In this document: positions 5,758 through 5,896 of the stretch, in pieces | Layout: each line of letters starts with the position of its first letter | Position numbering within the stretch: position 1 is the first letter of the stretch | Origin: Bacteroidales bacterium | Lineage (GTDB): Bacteria; Bacteroidota; Bacteroidia; Bacteroidales; UBA4181 | Assembly (NCBI GenBank): GCA_031260845.1 | Contig: JAISKR010000306.1 | Location: 1-5,896, forward strand | Length of the DNA: 5,896 nt | Direction: 5' to 3' | Translations under genes and position numbers: made by a program | The notes under the pieces: generated by a model | Seen by the model: the letters and a program-made list of their open reading frames with translations, nothing else | Database searches by the model: none | Told to the model about the DNA's origin: nothing

Positions 5758-5896
5758 TTAACCATTAACCATTATTTCAACGGTAATTTCTGCGCCTTTG
5801 CCGGGGGCGGTGACTATATCTATTTTTCCGTTGCAGGATGTTACGCGGTCGCGAAGGTTTTTCAGTCCGAAGCCTTCCGCGACCGTTTTTTCGTCG
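5758..5896 (-). CDS. Sensor histidine kinase, C-terminal end (runs off right edge)
   Basis: The last 45 codons of a histidine kinase of the NarX/DegS/LiaS (HisKA_3) type. The ATP-binding domain end is clear: EGFGLKNLRDRV is the G2-box region, followed by GKIDIVTAPGKGAEITVEI, the usual final strands of the HATPase fold. It would phosphorylate the LuxR-type regulator immediately downstream, the standard pairing for this kinase class. The signal-sensing part lies outside the window, so the stimulus is unknown. The protein ends in MVNG with a TAA that sits in a short 7-bp tandem repeat (TTAACCA twice plus TTA, 5758-5774 on the plus strand), so the last residues are encoded by the repeat. Confidence 0.9.
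   Translation of the reverse strand, partial: DEKTVAEGFGLKNLRDRVTSCNGKIDIVTAPGKGAEITVEIMVNG

Overview
The window looks like chromosome from a Bacteroidota (order Bacteroidales) bacterium. The evidence is the repeated promoter element TAnnTTTG (TACCTTTG or TATCTTTG) upstream of genes, A-rich leaders without Shine-Dalgarno sequences, and protein variants typical of that group (NuoK, RibD, a Bacteroidota-type ClC, a small exported nitroreductase-fold protein). No mobile element, RNA gene or CRISPR array was seen.

Layout, left to right. Positions 1-3589 are all on the minus strand. In transcription order they hold an exported nitroreductase-fold (SagB/ThcOx-like) protein, a FecCD/BtuC-type ABC permease, RibD of riboflavin synthesis, NuoK of respiratory complex I, and the N-terminal half of a ClC anion channel or transporter that runs off the left edge. 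Spacing is tight (12 bp, about 53 bp, a 14-bp overlap, 21 bp), but promoter-like elements sit in front of the nitroreductase, ribD and nuoK, so this is probably several nested units. A secreted beta-propeller protein (3697-4557) is the only plus-strand gene and diverges from the nitroreductase gene over a 107-bp shared promoter region. To its right, on the minus strand, are a 51-codon gene for a charged antitoxin-like protein with a near-consensus promoter, a LuxR/NarL-type response regulator, and the last 45 codons of its likely sensor histidine kinase.

Working together: the kinase and regulator form a two-component pair; their targets cannot be read from the sequence. The permease lacks its ATPase and binding protein here. 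NuoK is separated from the rest of complex I. The ribD-nuoK-clc joints look like rearrangement scars: RibD reads through the nuoK promoter, and clc has no ATG.

The least expected structure is the 228-bp gap between kinase and regulator. It holds thirteen degenerate heptamers (TTGTKAT-like) spaced 10 or 11 bp apart in two clusters, that is, once per DNA helical turn, with a 14-bp perfect palindrome at the end of the first cluster and C-rich tracts directly before the regulator's start codon. I do not recognise this as a described element.
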